Counted from the first letter of the stretch, positions 37,325-46,613 are shown. The stretch: DNA of 64,000 nucleotides from JAHRVQ01 sp963976815 (GCA_963976815.1 CAXBLU010000006.1:248001-312000); one strand, 5' to 3'. Numbers and translations are program-made. Notes: generated from the sequence alone by a model not told the origin.

Positions 37325-38767
37325 ATGAATTTTGTAGATTCAGGAACCCTCATTAAAGCCCGAAGGGAAGTAAAAGTTCCCTTTGTGGTACAGGGCAAAT
37401 TAGACGACGGTCGAGTCGTAGAAATGGAGTTTATAAAGCTCCTCCGACTACTGCCGGGAAAACGAATCGTGGGGCTCGCCCAATGCGAGGGCAAGCGATA
37501 CCTGATCAAAGCCTTCCTGGGGCGGCAAGCGAAAAGATACGCCGCCAAAGAACGTAGCGGGATGAATCATATTTCCCTGGCGGGAGTTCGTTCCCCCCAA
37601 TTTCATTGGCAAGCAAGTTTTGTGAATGGTCATGGCCAGGCGCTTGCGATGGAATACCTGGAAGGAGCTGATAGCCTGCAGGATCGGTGGAACGCAGCCC
37701 ATGAGGATGATGAGCGGGTTGATGTCCTGACCAGAGCGATGATTATCATCGCCAAATTACATAATCAGGGCGTCGTTCAAACGGATATCCACCTCGCGAA
37801 TTTTCTGATGAGCGGGGGTCGCATATACACTATTGATGGTGGTGGCGTAACCAGAAAGTCAGAGCCGCCACTTGAAGAAAAAGCCAGCCTTGAGAATCTA
37901 AGTTGGTTTTTCGCCCAGTTCTTTCCGCGATTTGATGACCTCGTTCAAGTGGTGCTGCCGGCCTATGATGCTGTTCGAGGCTGGGCTGCTGATCCTGGTC
38001 GGGTTATTGATTTGCATAGTCAAATCACCCTAAGCCGGGATTCTCGCAAACGTTATTATCTAGACAAAGCATTTCGAGACTGTACGAGATTCAAATGTGA
38101 ATCTAGTTTCAACCGGTTCCTTGTCTGTGAGCGGGATGCTTTTGATGAGCCGATGAAAGAGCTACTACAAAACCCCGATCTTTATATTGAGCAGGGGGAA
38201 ATCTTAAAAGCGGGTAACACCGCAACGGTAGCAAGAGTTCAAATTGATGGCCGTAGCCTTGTTGTAAAACGCTACAATATTAAAAGCCCCTGGCATGCTG
38301 TCTCCCGGGCATTCAGAAAATCAAGGGCCTGGACCTCCTGGGCGAACGCATTCCATATGGAATTTCTTGGTATCCCCTCACTTCGGCCGTTGGCAATGAT
38401 GGAGCACCGATTTGGTCCTCTCCGGGGTAAGGCGTATTTCATCACAGAATATATTGATGGGCCAGACGCACTCGCCTTTCTTCGTAATATGAAACAAACC
38501 AACGGCGAGCCAGAGGCACTGGCAAACCTGTTGCAATATCTCTCAAATAGTCGAATTAGCCACGGTGACCTGAAGGCAACCAATTTTCTGATGGGCTCTA
38601 ACGGACCTGTCATTATTGATCTAGATGCAATGAGACAGCACAAAGACCCCGAGCAGTTCCAAAAAGCATTTAATAAGGATCTGGATCGGTTTATGAAGAA
38701 CTGGGAGGACCAGCCAGAACTTGCTAGCCGTTTTGAAGGTCTGCTGAAATTTCCAGATCAGGTCTGA
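37325..38767 (+). CDS. two-domain kinase-like protein of the LPS core cluster
   Basis: A 480-residue protein with two kinase-like modules. The first (about 30-250) has YLIKAFLG, VVQTDIHLANFLM (D154, with Gln in place of the usual His) and YTIDGGG. The second (about 290-480) has LVVKRYN, ISHGDLKATNFLM (D415) and IIDLDAM. A protein of this size lies in the same place in Pseudomonas (PA5006). A role in core phosphorylation is inferred from context. ATG 37325 has AGGG upstream. 12-bp tandem repeats follow its stop. Confidence 0.8.
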   Translation: MNFVDSGTLIKARREVKVPFVVQGKLDDGRVVEMEFIKLLRLLPGKRIVGLAQCEGKRYLIKAFLGRQAKRYAAKERSGMNHISLAGVRSPQFHWQASFVNGHGQALAMEYLEGADSLQDRWNAAHEDDERVDVLTRAMIIIAKLHNQGVVQTDIHLANFLMSGGRIYTIDGGGVTRKSEPPLEEKASLENLSWFFAQFFPRFDDLVQVVLPAYDAVRGWAADPGRVIDLHSQITLSRDSRKRYYLDKAFRDCTRFKCESSFNRFLVCERDAFDEPMKELLQNPDLYIEQGEILKAGNTATVARVQIDGRSLVVKRYNIKSPWHAVSRAFRKSRAWTSWANAFHMEFLGIPSLRPLAMMEHRFGPLRGKAYFITEYIDGPDALAFLRNMKQTNGEPEALANLLQYLSNSRISHGDLKATNFLMGSNGPVIIDLDAMRQHKDPEQFQKAFNKDLDRFMKNWEDQPELASRFEGLLKFPDQV

Positions 38768-38784
38768 AGGCTCAATTTGTTGAT

Positions 38785-38844
38785 TCAACTTTGTCTTAGA
38801 GTTTGTCTTAGAGTTTGTCTTCAACTTTGTCTCCGATCTTGTTT
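38785..38844 (+). repeat. degenerate 12-bp tandem repeat after the kinase gene
   Basis: TTGTCT occurs at 38791, 38803, 38815 and 38827, and TTGTTT at 38839, exactly 12 bases apart; the intervening hexamers alternate between TCAACT and TAGAGT. It starts about 20 bases past the stop codon and ends before the next glycosyltransferase. Confidence 0.85.
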
Positions 38845-38897
38845 GCTACTGTGTTCTAAGCCTTGGCATTAACCCTAATGGTAGGCTGGGTCCGCCC

Positions 38898-40007
38898 ATG
38901 ACACGACATATCCTGCAAATTTCTCATGATTACAACGGCCCCTTTGTTTCAGTGTGCCGTCAGTTCGTAGATGCATTTGCGAACGATGAAGTTACAACGG
39001 TGTTTCTCAGGGGGCACGGAACCCAAGACATCACCGATGCTGTCGGTGGGCACAGGGTTATATATCTTGAAGAGCCAGGAGAGAATCTTAGGGGTATTAA
39101 GTTCGGACAAATTTTCCGACTGTACGCTCTAATTCAGCACCAGCCCTTTGAATTGGTTATTGCCCATCGATACAAAGCGATTTATCTCGCTGGAATCATG
39201 AGTTATTTCTTGCCACTCCCGGTCTTGCTGGGCATAGCCCATGAACACAATGTGTTTCGACGAATTACCCGGAAACTGTTTGTGACTTTTTGGCGACGCC
39301 GCTATCTGATCGCAGGAGTATCGGATTCAGTGACGAAGAATATTAGTGAATATTGCCCTTCACTCATCGCTGAAAAAAGGCTTTTCTCTCTACCTAATGC
39401 CTTGCCAAGGGACTATGAGGCTAAAATTCTAACGAGAGTACAAGCCCGCGAGAAATTAGGCATAGATGAGCATGCTGTAGTTGTCGGTACAATTGGCCGA
39501 TTGGTTGAAAAGAAGTCTCTGCATACACTGATTGAAGCGTTTAGCAAACTTGAGTCTACAAACTCGATTCTCGTGATTGTGGGTGACGGGCCAAAAAGAG
39601 CGTTTCTAGAGGCTTTAGCCCGGACTTTGGGTCTGGTTGGTCGTGTGCGTTTTCTTGGGCACGTTTCGAGCGCAGGTCTTCTTGTAGCGGCTTTCGATTT
39701 GTTTGTTTTATCCTCGGGTGTTGAGGAGGCTTTTGGCATTGTGTTACTTGAAGCGATGATGGCTAAAGTCCCGGTCCTCAGTAGTGACGCCCCTGGTCCC
39801 AAACAGGTGCTGGGTGAGAGTGGAAGATTATTCACGACCGGCGACCCCATAGATCTGAGTAAAAATATCCAGACTATACTTGAGCTAACCCCCCGCGAGC
39901 GTGACGTCCTCGGAGAAGAGGGTTATCAACGGGTGCAAATGGAATATACCCATGAGAAATTCTGTTCCCGCCTTGATGCGTTGCCGTTGTTTAGCTCGTC
40001 GCAATAA
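38898..40007 (+). CDS. GT4 glycosyltransferase (LPS core, WapH/PA5004-like)
   Basis: A 369-residue GT-B glycosyltransferase. N-terminal acceptor domain (HILQISHDYNGPFVSVCRQF), C-terminal donor domain with VGTIGRLVEKKSLHTLIEAF, IVGDGPKRAFLEALA, RVRFLGHV and the E-x7-E motif EEAFGIVLLEAMMAKVPVLS. Position after the core kinases matches PA5004 (wapH) of Pseudomonas; sugar and linkage are unknown. ATG 38898 follows a 130-base spacer holding the 12-bp repeat. Confidence 0.85.
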   Translation: MTRHILQISHDYNGPFVSVCRQFVDAFANDEVTTVFLRGHGTQDITDAVGGHRVIYLEEPGENLRGIKFGQIFRLYALIQHQPFELVIAHRYKAIYLAGIMSYFLPLPVLLGIAHEHNVFRRITRKLFVTFWRRRYLIAGVSDSVTKNISEYCPSLIAEKRLFSLPNALPRDYEAKILTRVQAREKLGIDEHAVVVGTIGRLVEKKSLHTLIEAFSKLESTNSILVIVGDGPKRAFLEALARTLGLVGRVRFLGHVSSAGLLVAAFDLFVLSSGVEEAFGIVLLEAMMAKVPVLSSDAPGPKQVLGESGRLFTTGDPIDLSKNIQTILELTPRERDVLGEEGYQRVQMEYTHEKFCSRLDALPLFSSSQ

Positions 40008-40028
40008 AGTCAAGCTATCAGGATCCTG

Positions 40029-40964
40029 TTAGTAGGGGCGAGTTTCACCTTCAGGGCGTGTTTTGAAACGACGATGTACCCACCAATATTGATCCGGTGC
40101 CTTACGAATGGCTTCCTCTACCAACTGATTAATTCTGGTGGCATCGCTGACCTCATTGCCGGTTGGGAAATCTTTTAATGGTTCCGAAAGCTCTATGACG
40201 TATTGGTTGTCGTCGGTGCGTCGGTGGCTGAAGAGGATCACGGCAGCGGATGTCATCTGTACAATCCGCGCTGTGGCAGTGATGCTGGCTGCTTCGATGC
40301 CAAAAAATGTGGCGAATACTGAATGCTTTCGCCCGTAGTCCTGGTCTGGCCCGTACCACACAACATGCCCAGCTTTGAGAGACCGGACGACAGTTCGCAC
40401 GTCGGAGCGCTCAATTGCACTGGGAAAATTGCGAATTCGCCCCTCGCGCATGACGGATTCAAGTAGGGCATTTTTGTTGCGACGATACATTACATCAAAG
40501 GGAACCTCGCGAGCGAGGGCGGCGCCACACAGATCGAGAGTGGAAAAATGCATGCCCAACAGCATAACGCCGTTACCCTCGGCAACCGCTTGCTGAAGAT
40601 GCTCTAATCCAGAAAATTGAATACGGCCCTGCAGTTGCGCAACTCTGCCGGTCCAGGCGAAACCAGTCTCGATAATGCCGCGACCATTATTTCGGAAAAT
40701 CTGTTGCACCAGGTTTTTCTGTTGTGCTGCTGTCAGATTAGGAAAACAAAGCCGGATATTCGTCTCGGCGATGTGTTTCCGGTCCGCGGCGAGCCAATAG
40801 GCGAGTTGTCCCAGAGTTGTCCCCAGGCCTAGCTGCCAGTCAAATGGTAGTCGGGCGATGAGCCGTAGCAATCCAATGCCGAGCCAATTTACCCAATATT
40901 TAGGCCGCCAATATCCTGGATACCCTGTTGGATGCTTAGAGGTGGGTTGTTTGGTCTCGCTCAC
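40029..40964 (-). CDS. lipid A biosynthesis acyltransferase (LpxL/HtrB family)
   Basis: Late acyltransferase adding a secondary fatty acid to lipid A at the inner membrane. Markers: N-terminal membrane stretch YWVNWLGIGLLRLIARLPF, ETNIRLCFPNL, the HX4D/E catalytic motif in LLGMHFSTLDLCG, MYRRNKNALLE, WYGPDQDYG, and C-terminal YWWVHRRFKTRP. I prefer GTG 40964 (VSETKQPTS..; 311 residues, close to E. coli LpxL); a GTG at 41027 would add 21 residues not typical of the family. Divergent from hldE. LpxL versus LpxM cannot be decided. Confidence 0.9.
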   Translation of the reverse strand: MSETKQPTSKHPTGYPGYWRPKYWVNWLGIGLLRLIARLPFDWQLGLGTTLGQLAYWLAADRKHIAETNIRLCFPNLTAAQQKNLVQQIFRNNGRGIIETGFAWTGRVAQLQGRIQFSGLEHLQQAVAEGNGVMLLGMHFSTLDLCGAALAREVPFDVMYRRNKNALLESVMREGRIRNFPSAIERSDVRTVVRSLKAGHVVWYGPDQDYGRKHSVFATFFGIEAASITATARIVQMTSAAVILFSHRRTDDNQYVIELSEPLKDFPTGNEVSDATRINQLVEEAIRKAPDQYWWVHRRFKTRPEGETRPY

Positions 40965-41068
40965 GTAGTTGAGCCGGTCGCTACAAAAGAGCAGGGCAGT
41001 GTACCTTTTGACGCTAATATCGTACACAGTGGAATGTTATGATGTCAGCTGTATTTACGAGACTTGCC

Positions 41069-42484
41069 ATGAAGCTACCAAGATTTGATAACAGTCGCAT
41101 ACTGGTTTTCGGTGATGTCATGCTAGATCGATACTGGCATGGTTCAACGGATCGAATTTCAGCGGAAGCCCCGATTCCTGTGGTGGACATTCAAACCATC
41201 GAAGATCGACTCGGGGGTGCGGCAAACGTTGCGCTTAATGTGGCATCCCTCGGCGGGTTTGCAGGCCTTGTAGGCGCAATTGGTGATGATGAGTCCGGCG
41301 CTATTCTTCGCACTAAACTTGCTACCGCGGGTATCGAAGACGGTCTTGTTGCGGTGGACGGACGTCCAACAATTACCAAATATAGAATTGTCAGCCGCAA
41401 GCAGCAACTCGTACGAGCAGACTTTGAATCTACCGATCCTTTAGCCGCTAACGTGTTTGAGTCCATGCTTAAAAGCAAAATGGAATATTACAACGTCTTA
41501 GTTTTGTCCGATTACGACAAGGGTGTTCTGGCGGAGCCACTAGAAGCAATTGCGTTAGCCGCAAAATTGGGTAAGCCAATATTGGTTGACCCCAAATTCA
41601 AAGACTTCTCTGCCTATGCGGGAGCCACGCTCGTTAAGCCTAATGAAAACGAATTTAGCCGGGCTATTGGTGTTTGGTCGAGCGAGCAGGAAATGGTGCA
41701 GAAAGCCCGGGTGATGATGGGTAATCTTGGCTTTAACTCGATGCTAATTACCCGCGGTGCAAGTGGCATGACACTGGTGCAGAAAGATCAGCCCGAACTC
41801 CACCTTCCTGCGAGAAGTCGAGAAGTTTTTGATGTCAGCGGCGCCGGTGATACCGTAATTGCCACGCTTGCGACGGCCATGGCTTCGGGTGAGACCCTGA
41901 GTGATGCGGTCCACATGTGTAACTTGGCTGCTGGTATTGTGGTGACCAAAATGGGGACCGCGAGCGTGAGTGGTCCAGAGTTGCGACTGGAAATTGCAGA
42001 ACAGCGGGCAACAGCAAAAGGCATTATGACCCCCGAGCAATTATCCTCTGCGATATCTGAAGCTCGGGCTGACGGACAAAAGGTAGTGTTCACAAATGGC
42101 TGTTTTGACATCCTTCATGCGGGTCACGTGGAGTATCTTACTGAAGCACGCCAAAAGGGTCATCGGCTTGTAGTTGCAATAAATGATGATGCAGGCGTAA
42201 AAAGATTAAAAGGTGAGGGTCGACCGATCAATAATCTTGACCGCAGGCAGACAATGTTAGCGGGGCTCGAAGCTGTGGATTGGGTTGTCGCATTCTCTGA
42301 AGACACGCCGGAGAACCTGTTGAAATTGCTAAAACCGGATGTGTTGGTAAAGGGGGGAGATTACACAGTAGATCAAGTAGTTGGCGCGGATATTGTTGCT
42401 GCTTACGGTGGGGAAGTCAGCGTTCTAAAGCTTGTTGACGGCCTGTCGACTACTTCCCTAGCGGAGAAGATTAAGCGACTTTAG
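41069..42484 (+). CDS. hldE: bifunctional heptose-7-phosphate kinase / heptose-1-phosphate adenylyltransferase
   Basis: Makes ADP-heptose precursor for WaaC and WaaF. 471 residues: ribokinase-like domain (about 1-315; ILVFGDVMLDRYWHG, GGAANVALNVASLG, DVSGAGDTVIATLA) and cytidylyltransferase-like domain (about 335-471; FTNGCFDILHAGHVEYL with HxGH). ATG 41069 (MKLPRFDNSR) matches homologues; an ATG at 41039 would add ten residues. Its stop overlaps the convergent AKR stop. Confidence 0.96.
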   Translation: MKLPRFDNSRILVFGDVMLDRYWHGSTDRISAEAPIPVVDIQTIEDRLGGAANVALNVASLGGFAGLVGAIGDDESGAILRTKLATAGIEDGLVAVDGRPTITKYRIVSRKQQLVRADFESTDPLAANVFESMLKSKMEYYNVLVLSDYDKGVLAEPLEAIALAAKLGKPILVDPKFKDFSAYAGATLVKPNENEFSRAIGVWSSEQEMVQKARVMMGNLGFNSMLITRGASGMTLVQKDQPELHLPARSREVFDVSGAGDTVIATLATAMASGETLSDAVHMCNLAAGIVVTKMGTASVSGPELRLEIAEQRATAKGIMTPEQLSSAISEARADGQKVVFTNGCFDILHAGHVEYLTEARQKGHRLVVAINDDAGVKRLKGEGRPINNLDRRQTMLAGLEAVDWVVAFSEDTPENLLKLLKPDVLVKGGDYTVDQVVGADIVAAYGGEVSVLKLVDGLSTTSLAEKIKRL

Positions 42485-43254
42485 CGTTTTATTGCCACGG
42501 AAACATTTTGCGCCAGATGGTTGGGATTTATAGTGCCAACAATTACGCTGGAAACCCCCTCGTAATCGATTGCGAATTTTAGTGCTGCATTCGGGCTGGA
42601 TGCGTGGCCGCTTGCAAGGGCTTTTTTGATCACTACCCCTTTACCCCGTTGTTTGCATAATTTAAGTAGGCTTGCTTGACTGGTATCCGATTGATTCAGT
42701 GTCACCATAAATACGTCAACCAGATCGATTGCAAGACTACTTGCTGCGGCGTCTTTGCCAGAAAAACCAATGGCACGAATCCAGCCCTTGTCCCTAAGTC
42801 TGGATAAGCATTCAAGGACTGGGCTAGATTGAATGATCTCTTGATCATCACCATTGGAATGAACAAACACAATATCAAGTTGATCAGTTCCAAATCGCTT
42901 GAGACTCAGTTCCACACTGGCAATGCTGGTCGATTCTGTAAAGTCATAGTGAGATTTCCCATTGGAAAAATATTCACCGACTTTAGTTGAGATCACCCAG
43001 TCTTGACGATTCGGTTGTATCAGTTTCCCAAGTCGAGCTTCGCTTTCACCGTAGGCTGGTGCGGTATCTAGATAATTGATACCCAGATTTTTTGCTGTGC
43101 TAAGTAGCGCTTCGAGAGCCTGATCATCGGGAAGGGAAAAACTTTCTGGGTACTTGACGCCAGTATTTCGGCCGAACTTTACGGTGCCAAGACCGAGACA
43201 AGAAACCTTGAGGCCTGTGCTGCCAAGTTGACGATGGGGCAAATTCTTAGGCAA
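42481..43254 (-). CDS. aldo/keto reductase
   Basis: A 257-residue NADPH-dependent reductase of the AKR family. Seen: LGLGTVKFGRNTGVKYP, the catalytic D/Y in NYLDTAPAYGESE, the catalytic lysine in ISTKVG, and HSNGDD in place of the usual HxxD-type His loop. C-terminal SSVIVGTINPNHLAQNV is the cofactor-site end. It overlaps the upstream FAD oxidoreductase by 8 bases. The pair lies between hldE and waaA as in Pseudomonas (PA4992-PA4991). Substrate unknown. Confidence 0.86.
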   Translation of the reverse strand: MPKNLPHRQLGSTGLKVSCLGLGTVKFGRNTGVKYPESFSLPDDQALEALLSTAKNLGINYLDTAPAYGESEARLGKLIQPNRQDWVISTKVGEYFSNGKSHYDFTESTSIASVELSLKRFGTDQLDIVFVHSNGDDQEIIQSSPVLECLSRLRDKGWIRAIGFSGKDAAASSLAIDLVDVFMVTLNQSDTSQASLLKLCKQRGKGVVIKKALASGHASSPNAALKFAIDYEGVSSVIVGTINPNHLAQNVSVAIKR

Positions 43255-44410
43255 AAGCCAGCTCCCAGGGTGATGGGCTTAATCTCGCCAGGGGTAGTTG
43301 TGGTGTGTGCCAATCGCCATGTCTGGGTGCAGGTAGGAGATTAAGAACTTCGTCACCCAGTAGTGGGGTTAGGGTCAGTTTGGTTGGCCAGCAAATCGTT
43401 GTATTTGCAATATGCTTTATAAATGGAAAGTCTGGTCGACTCTGATCCTGGGTGGCTGGCTCTGCGCGATTAACGTTGAGTGTTCTAAAAGCTAGGTGCT
43501 GCTGATCAATCCAGGGGAACAAACTGGCGAGTTCTTGTTTGGTTTTTGCAATCAGTGTGTCGTCCGTCATGCCAACCCCCTGCTCCGCTAGATTACCGCC
43601 CAGATACCAGACCTCGTCACCATCGGGATGACTATGGGTGGTGATGGTGAGTCTTGGTTTATTTGCATCACGTAAGCTGACGGCGTGGGCAAAGACCTTA
43701 GGCAGTTGGCCTTTTACTAACACTTGTTTCAAGGGGCGAAGCTGCATTTTTGTAGGAACAAAGTTGAGTTCGGATAGTAGTTCTCCATTGCCTGCACCTG
43801 CAGCAAAAATATATTCATCTGCAGTAATCGAATCCAATTGATTCAGCTGTAGCGAGGTGATCTTATCTCCATTGCTGTTGGCTTTTACGCGGGCCTGATA
43901 AATGTGATTCGAATGTTTTGTTCGAAGCAGCCTTAACAAAGCTTGCGTATCAATCACAATATCCTGTAACTGATAAAGGTTGCCTTTGAATTCCGGAGAT
44001 CGGAATGCTTCCGGAAAATCTTTGCGTGCTAGAGCGGTCACTCTGCCCCGAAGACTTTTGCTAGCGAAAAAAGCCGTCACCTTTGCGGTTAGTGCGCCAT
44101 CGGAAAACAGATAGTAGTCATCAGAAAGTACTCCGAGGCCGGTCAAATCTAAGGGTCCGTTTCCAGCAATGCAGTCTCGCCACTTCGCTGGCATACTGGC
44201 AATGGTTTCAGATGCTGGCGTGGTAAACCCGCCAAGTGCATATTTGATTCCGCCATGGATCATGCCCTGTGAAGCAAGGGTTTGTTCCTGGCCGAGCTGG
44301 CCTTGCTCAAATAGACAAGCTTCATAGCCGGCAGCACGAAGCAGGTTGAGAAGCCAAAGGCCGCAGATGCCACCGCCGACAATAGCTATTTCAGTAGAAT
44401 AGTGGGTCAT
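43247..44410 (-). CDS. FAD-dependent oxidoreductase (DAO family)
   Basis: A 387-residue flavoprotein. N-terminal FAD motif IAIVGGGICGLWLLNLLRAAGY and LFEQGQLGQEQTLASQGMIHGG; EYIFAAGAGNGELLS marks the second FAD strand. Family includes glycerol-3-phosphate dehydrogenase and amino-acid oxidases, but the substrate is not evident. It starts 57 bases from waaA in the opposite direction and is translationally linked to the AKR gene. Confidence 0.85.
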   Translation of the reverse strand: MTHYSTEIAIVGGGICGLWLLNLLRAAGYEACLFEQGQLGQEQTLASQGMIHGGIKYALGGFTTPASETIASMPAKWRDCIAGNGPLDLTGLGVLSDDYYLFSDGALTAKVTAFFASKSLRGRVTALARKDFPEAFRSPEFKGNLYQLQDIVIDTQALLRLLRTKHSNHIYQARVKANSNGDKITSLQLNQLDSITADEYIFAAGAGNGELLSELNFVPTKMQLRPLKQVLVKGQLPKVFAHAVSLRDANKPRLTITTHSHPDGDEVWYLGGNLAEQGVGMTDDTLIAKTKQELASLFPWIDQQHLAFRTLNVNRAEPATQDQSRPDFPFIKHIANTTICWPTKLTLTPLLGDEVLNLLPAPRHGDWHTPQLPLARLSPSPWELAFA

Positions 44411-44467
44411 GTAAATACATTAGAATCGCGATTGCGAGGCAGTATAACAGTCATTATGAGGACTTAA

Positions 44468-45724
44468 TTGATCAGATCCATATACAGTCTGATGTTCTAC
44501 CTGATCCTTCCGGGGATCTATATTCGGCTCTTTTGGCGCTCCCGGAAGGAGCCTCGCTATCGTCAGGATTTAGCCCAGAGGATGGGGCACATCGACGTAG
44601 GGGCATCTGGACTTGTCTGGATTCATGCCGTTTCCGCCGGTGAAACGATCGCAGCAAAAGGACTGATTGAGGGCTTATTAGAAGCTGGCCATCAGGTTTT
44701 GTTAACTAATATGACCCCAGCCGGCCGGGATCGCGCTGAAGCATTGTTTGGCCAACGGGTGACTAATGTGTATGCACCCTACGATGTTCCCCATGCAATT
44801 CACCGAATGCTGCGTCGAGTTCAACCCCGCGCTCTTATCATTATTGATACTGAGCTTTGGCCCAATACGATAATTCTTGCACGTCAAAATGGGATACCTG
44901 TCTATCTGGTCAACGGCAGGCTCTCGGAACGTTCAGCCCGGGGATATAAGCGCATAGCAAAATTGGCCACGCCGATGTTCGAGTCGATTAATCAGGTATT
45001 TGCCCAGTCTGAGTCCCAGGCTGCTCGTTTTCGAGCCCTGGGCGCAGCAAAAGTTATAGCGTCGGGGAGTGTGAAATTTGATTCAACCTTGCCCCCTGAC
45101 TTTCCAGAGCGAGTTGAAGCACTTCGGCCGCGCTTTGAAGGTAAACAAATAATACTGGCGGCAAGCACCCATGAGGGCGAAGAGGCGATGTTACTGGAGG
45201 CGTTCCTGTCACTGGATAACGAGCAAACAATACTGATTATTGCGCCACGACATGTCCATAGAACATCGGTGGTTGTTGAGCAACTGGAAAAAACTGGGAT
45301 CCCTTATCAACAACACAGTAAAGCCGCGGAGATTGAATCTCGCACCAGACTTTATTTGTTGGACACCATGGGAGAGCTGATCTACTTTTTTGCGATATGT
45401 GATGTTGCGTTTGTGGGCGGTAGTTTAGTCGACATTGGTGGTCACAACCCTATGGAGCCAGCAGGATTGGGTAAGCCGGTTTTAATGGGGCCCTATCGCA
45501 GGAATATCTCAGATATAGCTGATCAATTTATAGAGGAGGGTGCATTGCTAACGATCGCGTCAGCAGAGGAAGCTAGAAAGGTATTAGAAAATTTACTGCA
45601 TCATCCGCAGGAAATGAAGCGGATGTCTGCAGCTGCCCTTGATGTTATGGCGCGTAACCGTGGAGCATTAGCGGTAGTGATGAACTCAATTTTGTCAACT
45701 CTTGAAGTTGATGAATCGACGTAA
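44468..45724 (+). CDS. waaA: 3-deoxy-D-manno-octulosonic acid transferase
   Basis: Adds Kdo to lipid A precursor on the inner membrane. 418 residues with N-terminal anchor (LMFYLILPGIYIRLFW), WIHAVSAGETIAAKGLIE, LTNMTPAGRDRAEALFG, DTELWPNTI, NGRLSERSARGYKRI and VGGSLVDIGGHNPMEPAGLGKPVLMGP. Start codon is TTG 44468, supported by GAGGA 6-10 bases upstream. Confidence 0.96.
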   Translation: MIRSIYSLMFYLILPGIYIRLFWRSRKEPRYRQDLAQRMGHIDVGASGLVWIHAVSAGETIAAKGLIEGLLEAGHQVLLTNMTPAGRDRAEALFGQRVTNVYAPYDVPHAIHRMLRRVQPRALIIIDTELWPNTIILARQNGIPVYLVNGRLSERSARGYKRIAKLATPMFESINQVFAQSESQAARFRALGAAKVIASGSVKFDSTLPPDFPERVEALRPRFEGKQIILAASTHEGEEAMLLEAFLSLDNEQTILIIAPRHVHRTSVVVEQLEKTGIPYQQHSKAAEIESRTRLYLLDTMGELIYFFAICDVAFVGGSLVDIGGHNPMEPAGLGKPVLMGPYRRNISDIADQFIEEGALLTIASAEEARKVLENLLHHPQEMKRMSAAALDVMARNRGALAVVMNSILSTLEVDEST

Positions 45725-45815
45725 AAAATAGTGTTTTTGGAACGGATATTGCGTCTGCAATCAACTGAACGTCTATACTCAAAATAAGGCATGATTGTGG
45801 TACGCTTTCTTTTTA

Positions 45816-45895
45816 CAGAGCTCTGATGCAATAGCCCGTGGGAATGTAGGGGGCAAAAACCGCTAGATAGAGACGGGCGGTTGAGTTGATCAGAG
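45816..45895 (+). ncRNA. structured leader element upstream of DUF1249 (unassigned)
   Basis: CTCTGAT-g-CAA (45821-45831) pairs with TTG-ATCAGAG (45886-45895), enclosing a second stem GCCCGT (45834-45839)/ACGGGC (45873-45878) and a 33-base apical region. A competing 10-bp palindrome CAGAGCTCTG lies at 45816-45825. It occupies the 230-base spacer between waaA and DUF1249. I do not recognise it as TPP, c-di-GMP or another known riboswitch. Confidence 0.4.
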
Positions 45896-45921
45896 GCTGA
45901 TAAAAATCGCCGGAAATACTA

Positions 45922-45954
45922 ATGAGAAGACAAATGGAAAAGTTGCTTAACTAA
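45922..45954 (+). CDS. possible 10-residue leader peptide
   Basis: ATG AGA AGA CAA ATG.. encodes MRRQMEKLLN and stops one base before the DUF1249 ATG. DUF1249 has no ribosome binding site of its own within the normal distance, so reinitiation after this frame is conceivable. Too short to be certain. Confidence 0.25.
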   Translation: MRRQMEKLLN

Positions 45955-45955
45955 A

Positions 45956-46447
45956 ATGACCCGTAGACGACGTTATGTTCCAGACCTCATCGCCGATATG
46001 GCTGAGTGCGATGCGAACTACATTCGGTTGTTACGGCTCTTCCCTGGAATGTCGGAATCGGACTCATTGGAATTTGGTGTAGACTCCGGAAACGAGACTG
46101 CACCAAACGCTTTGCAGGGCAGGACTGAAGACGGCGCGATTGTTACGATTAGTATTCTAGAGCGTTGTCCCTATACGACCATGATGACCGTTAAGGTCAC
46201 GAATGAAGAGGATAAGCCCTGGGTCAAGTGGCCAACCTTGGATGTTCGCGTTTATCACGATATTAAGTCTGCTGAAGTCATTAGCTTCGAGCGCCATCGG
46301 AATTTTAAGTTTCGTTATTACACACCGAACCAGCAATTGTTTCAGCCCGATGAGAAGTCCCAGATCAATCGGTTTTTTGGTGAGCTACTGACCTTTTGCT
46401 ATAAACACGGTCATAGCCTTGAATCTGTCCAAATGGGACAAAGCTGA
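45956..46447 (+). CDS. DUF1249 family protein (YqiB-like)
   Basis: A 163-residue cytosolic protein of unknown function. It begins with basic MTRRRRYVPDLIADMAECDANYIRLLRLFPGM and contains LERCPYTTMMTVKV, WPTLDVRVYHD and the conserved FRYYTPNQQLFQPDEKSQINRFFGELL. In E. coli and Pseudomonas the family sits near cpdA and parE; here it is directly upstream of parE with cpdA absent. Confidence 0.88.
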   Translation: MTRRRRYVPDLIADMAECDANYIRLLRLFPGMSESDSLEFGVDSGNETAPNALQGRTEDGAIVTISILERCPYTTMMTVKVTNEEDKPWVKWPTLDVRVYHDIKSAEVISFERHRNFKFRYYTPNQQLFQPDEKSQINRFFGELLTFCYKHGHSLESVQMGQS

Positions 46448-46480
46448 AATTTAGACAATACAAATCCCCGTCATACTGGT

Positions 46481-46486
46481 TATAAT
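46481..46486 (+). promoter_or_regulatory. possible parE -10 box
   Basis: A perfect TATAAT about 130 bases before the parE start. It lies in the loop of ACTGG-N8-CCAGT followed by TGTTTTTA, which could instead be a weak terminator for DUF1249. The two readings compete. Confidence 0.3.
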
Positions 46487-46613
46487 TCCAGTTGTTTTTA
46501 TCGTCTTATCCGGACCGAATAACAACGATTAACCCAGTCCTTTTTGTATCCGTTCGTCGTCCTGTCGAACTGACTTACATTAGGTTTTGTTTACTCCAAA
46601 AGTCAGGCAGTTT

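Noticed and set aside
45816..45895. TPP or c-di-GMP riboswitch
   Set aside because: The conserved core sequences of these riboswitches are not present, and the downstream gene is not a thiamine or c-di-GMP gene.
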